Shown here piece by piece: positions 4,912-5,771 of a stretch of 5,771 nt of DNA. Positions within the stretch are counted from its first letter, which is position 1. Each line of letters starts with the position of its first letter. The stretch is taken from contig JALOBQ010000064.1 of the NCBI GenBank assembly GCA_023228185.1, positions 1 through 5,771 on the forward strand. Reading direction: 5' to 3'. The position numbers and the translations under genes were made by a program. Under the pieces are notes generated by a model. That model was not told the DNA's origin, did no database searches, and saw only the letters and a list, made by a program, of their open reading frames with translations. Source of the DNA: Candidatus Omnitrophota bacterium (lineage in GTDB: Bacteria; Omnitrophota; Gorgyraeia; Gygaellales; Profunditerraquicolaceae).

Positions 4912-5771
4912 ATGTTTAGAATAAAGCGCTGTGGTTTTTTTATTATTATCACGCTGATTTTTACGCAATCCTGTTTTTCAAAAGAAGATGACCTTCAGTT
5001 TCCCGCGATAGTCGTTACCCAAAGGCGGCAATTGACTTTTGCAACTTATGCTTCGGCTGGCGCTCAAAGCAAAGGCATTAACTACCAATCTGCTTTGGAA
5101 AATTTAAACTTTTTACCCGTGGATCTGCAGAGCCGTTCTTTAAGGTCAGGGATACAAACTGATTTTTCCATTCGCGGCTCAACAGCGGAGCAAGTTTCAG
5201 TTTTGCTTAACGGCCAACGGGTAAATGACCCGCAAACCGCCCATTATGATTGCGACCTTCCTTTTACAAAAGCCGATATCCGCAGGTTGGAGGTTTCGGG
5301 CGCTTCAACCCAGGCGATAAATTTTGTTTTAGATCAGCCAAAGCAAAGAAAAATCATTTTAGAAAGCGGCATCGGCAGTTTCCGCGATGGCTATGGTTTG
5401 TTTAGTTTCAGCGATAAAATTAAGAATTTTGGTTTTAGGTATTCCGTGGAGGATGCGCAGTCAAAGGGTTTTCGCTACGATACGGATTATAAAAAATTTA
5501 CTACTTCAATAAATACTTCCTTAGAATTACCCAATTTAACCTGGGAAACTAATTTCGGCTATCAAGATAAAGATTACGGCGCGTATGATTTTTATACTCC
5601 CGGTTTGGGTTATCCTTCGCAAGAAGCCACGCGGACGTATTTAATTAATAGCGGGCTTTCTTTGGATCAGGCAGGCTTGTTGATCAAGCCGAATTTTCTC
5701 TGGCGCAGGCATTTTGATAAATTTACCCTGGATAAAACGCAGTTACGTTCTTTATCGGTTAACCAGCATCG
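4912..5771 (+). CDS. BtuB-like TonB-dependent outer-membrane receptor, N-terminal part (3' end outside window)
   Basis: The frame is open from the ATG at 4912 to the right edge (286 codons and two bases) with no stop. The N-terminus is a signal peptide: basic MFRIKR, a hydrophobic stretch at about 8-18, and probable cleavage near TQSCFS (18-23). A TonB-box-like PAIVVTQRR (31-39) follows. The plug domain is recognisable by FSIRGS (85-90), VSVLLNGQRVNDPQTAHYDCDLPF (96-118) and ADIRRLEV (121-128). From about residue 145, alternating strands such as FGYQDKDYGAYDFYTP (215-230) begin the beta-barrel. The family imports scarce ligands (cobalamin, iron chelates and others) across the outer membrane using TonB energy. 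Resemblance to BtuB is general and does not fix the ligand. There is no cobalamin riboswitch, because there is essentially no leader; the BirA-like operator suggests biotin or a precursor instead. The usual YGxxAxGGVINI segment at the plug end is shortened. TGA at 4879 excludes a longer N-terminus. Confidence 0.88.
   Translation, partial: MFRIKRCGFFIIITLIFTQSCFSKEDDLQFPAIVVTQRRQLTFATYASAGAQSKGINYQSALENLNFLPVDLQSRSLRSGIQTDFSIRGSTAEQVSVLLNGQRVNDPQTAHYDCDLPFTKADIRRLEVSGASTQAINFVLDQPKQRKIILESGIGSFRDGYGLFSFSDKIKNFGFRYSVEDAQSKGFRYDTDYKKFTTSINTSLELPNLTWETNFGYQDKDYGAYDFYTPGLGYPSQEATRTYLINSGLSLDQAGLLIKPNFLWRRHFDKFTLDKTQLRSLSVNQH

Noticed and set aside
4963..4983. Lipoprotein signal (Cys21 in the receptor leader)
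   Set aside because: The residues before the cysteine are TQS with no Leu at the lipobox position, so cleavage by signal peptidase I near CFS is more likely for a TonB-dependent receptor.

Overview
The window (about 45% GC by eye) is gene-dense and all coding sequence lies on the + strand. It appears to come from an anaerobic, Gram-negative, probably uncultivated bacterium. An outer-membrane TonB-dependent receptor points to a diderm. A DUF39/NIL-ferredoxin homocysteine-synthesis pair and a three-cysteine LarE-type sulfurtransferase point to anaerobic sulfide-based metabolism. Omnitrophota-like or deltaproteobacterial-like lineages would fit, but the sequence alone cannot settle this.

Bases 2-4852 hold six tightly packed genes that look like one operon, with junctions from a 20-nt overlap to a 10-nt gap. 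In order they are: (1) the 3' end of a DUF39 homocysteine-biosynthesis protein, cut by the left edge; (2) a NIL-domain protein with two [4Fe-4S] ferredoxin motifs; (3) a LarE-family PP-loop sulfurtransferase; (4) a NifS/IscS-type cysteine desulfurase; (5) an AIR-synthase-related (HypE/SelD/PurM superfamily) protein; (6) BirA, a biotin-protein ligase with an N-terminal DNA-binding domain. Genes 1 and 2 are the known pair for making homocysteine from aspartate semialdehyde. Genes 3 and 4 are sulfur-mobilising enzymes, and gene 5 belongs to a superfamily of ATP-using enzymes. My inference is that genes 1-5 form a sulfur-assimilation or sulfur-trafficking unit in which the last three support or extend homocysteine synthesis.

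Bases 4853-4911 form the only real intergenic region. It holds a perfect-consensus promoter (TTGACA, 16-nt spacer, TATAAT). Overlapping its -35 box is an inverted repeat, GTCAACC-N14-GGTTGAC, with the layout of a BirA operator, plus a nested 16-bp palindrome. The promoter drives a BtuB-like TonB-dependent receptor (4912 to the right edge, incomplete). The start codon sits where transcription should begin, so the mRNA is probably leaderless.

The most interesting reading is that the BirA encoded just upstream represses this receptor in response to biotin. That would make the receptor a candidate outer-membrane importer of biotin or a biotin precursor. No RNA genes, mobile elements, CRISPR arrays or clear intrinsic terminators were seen.
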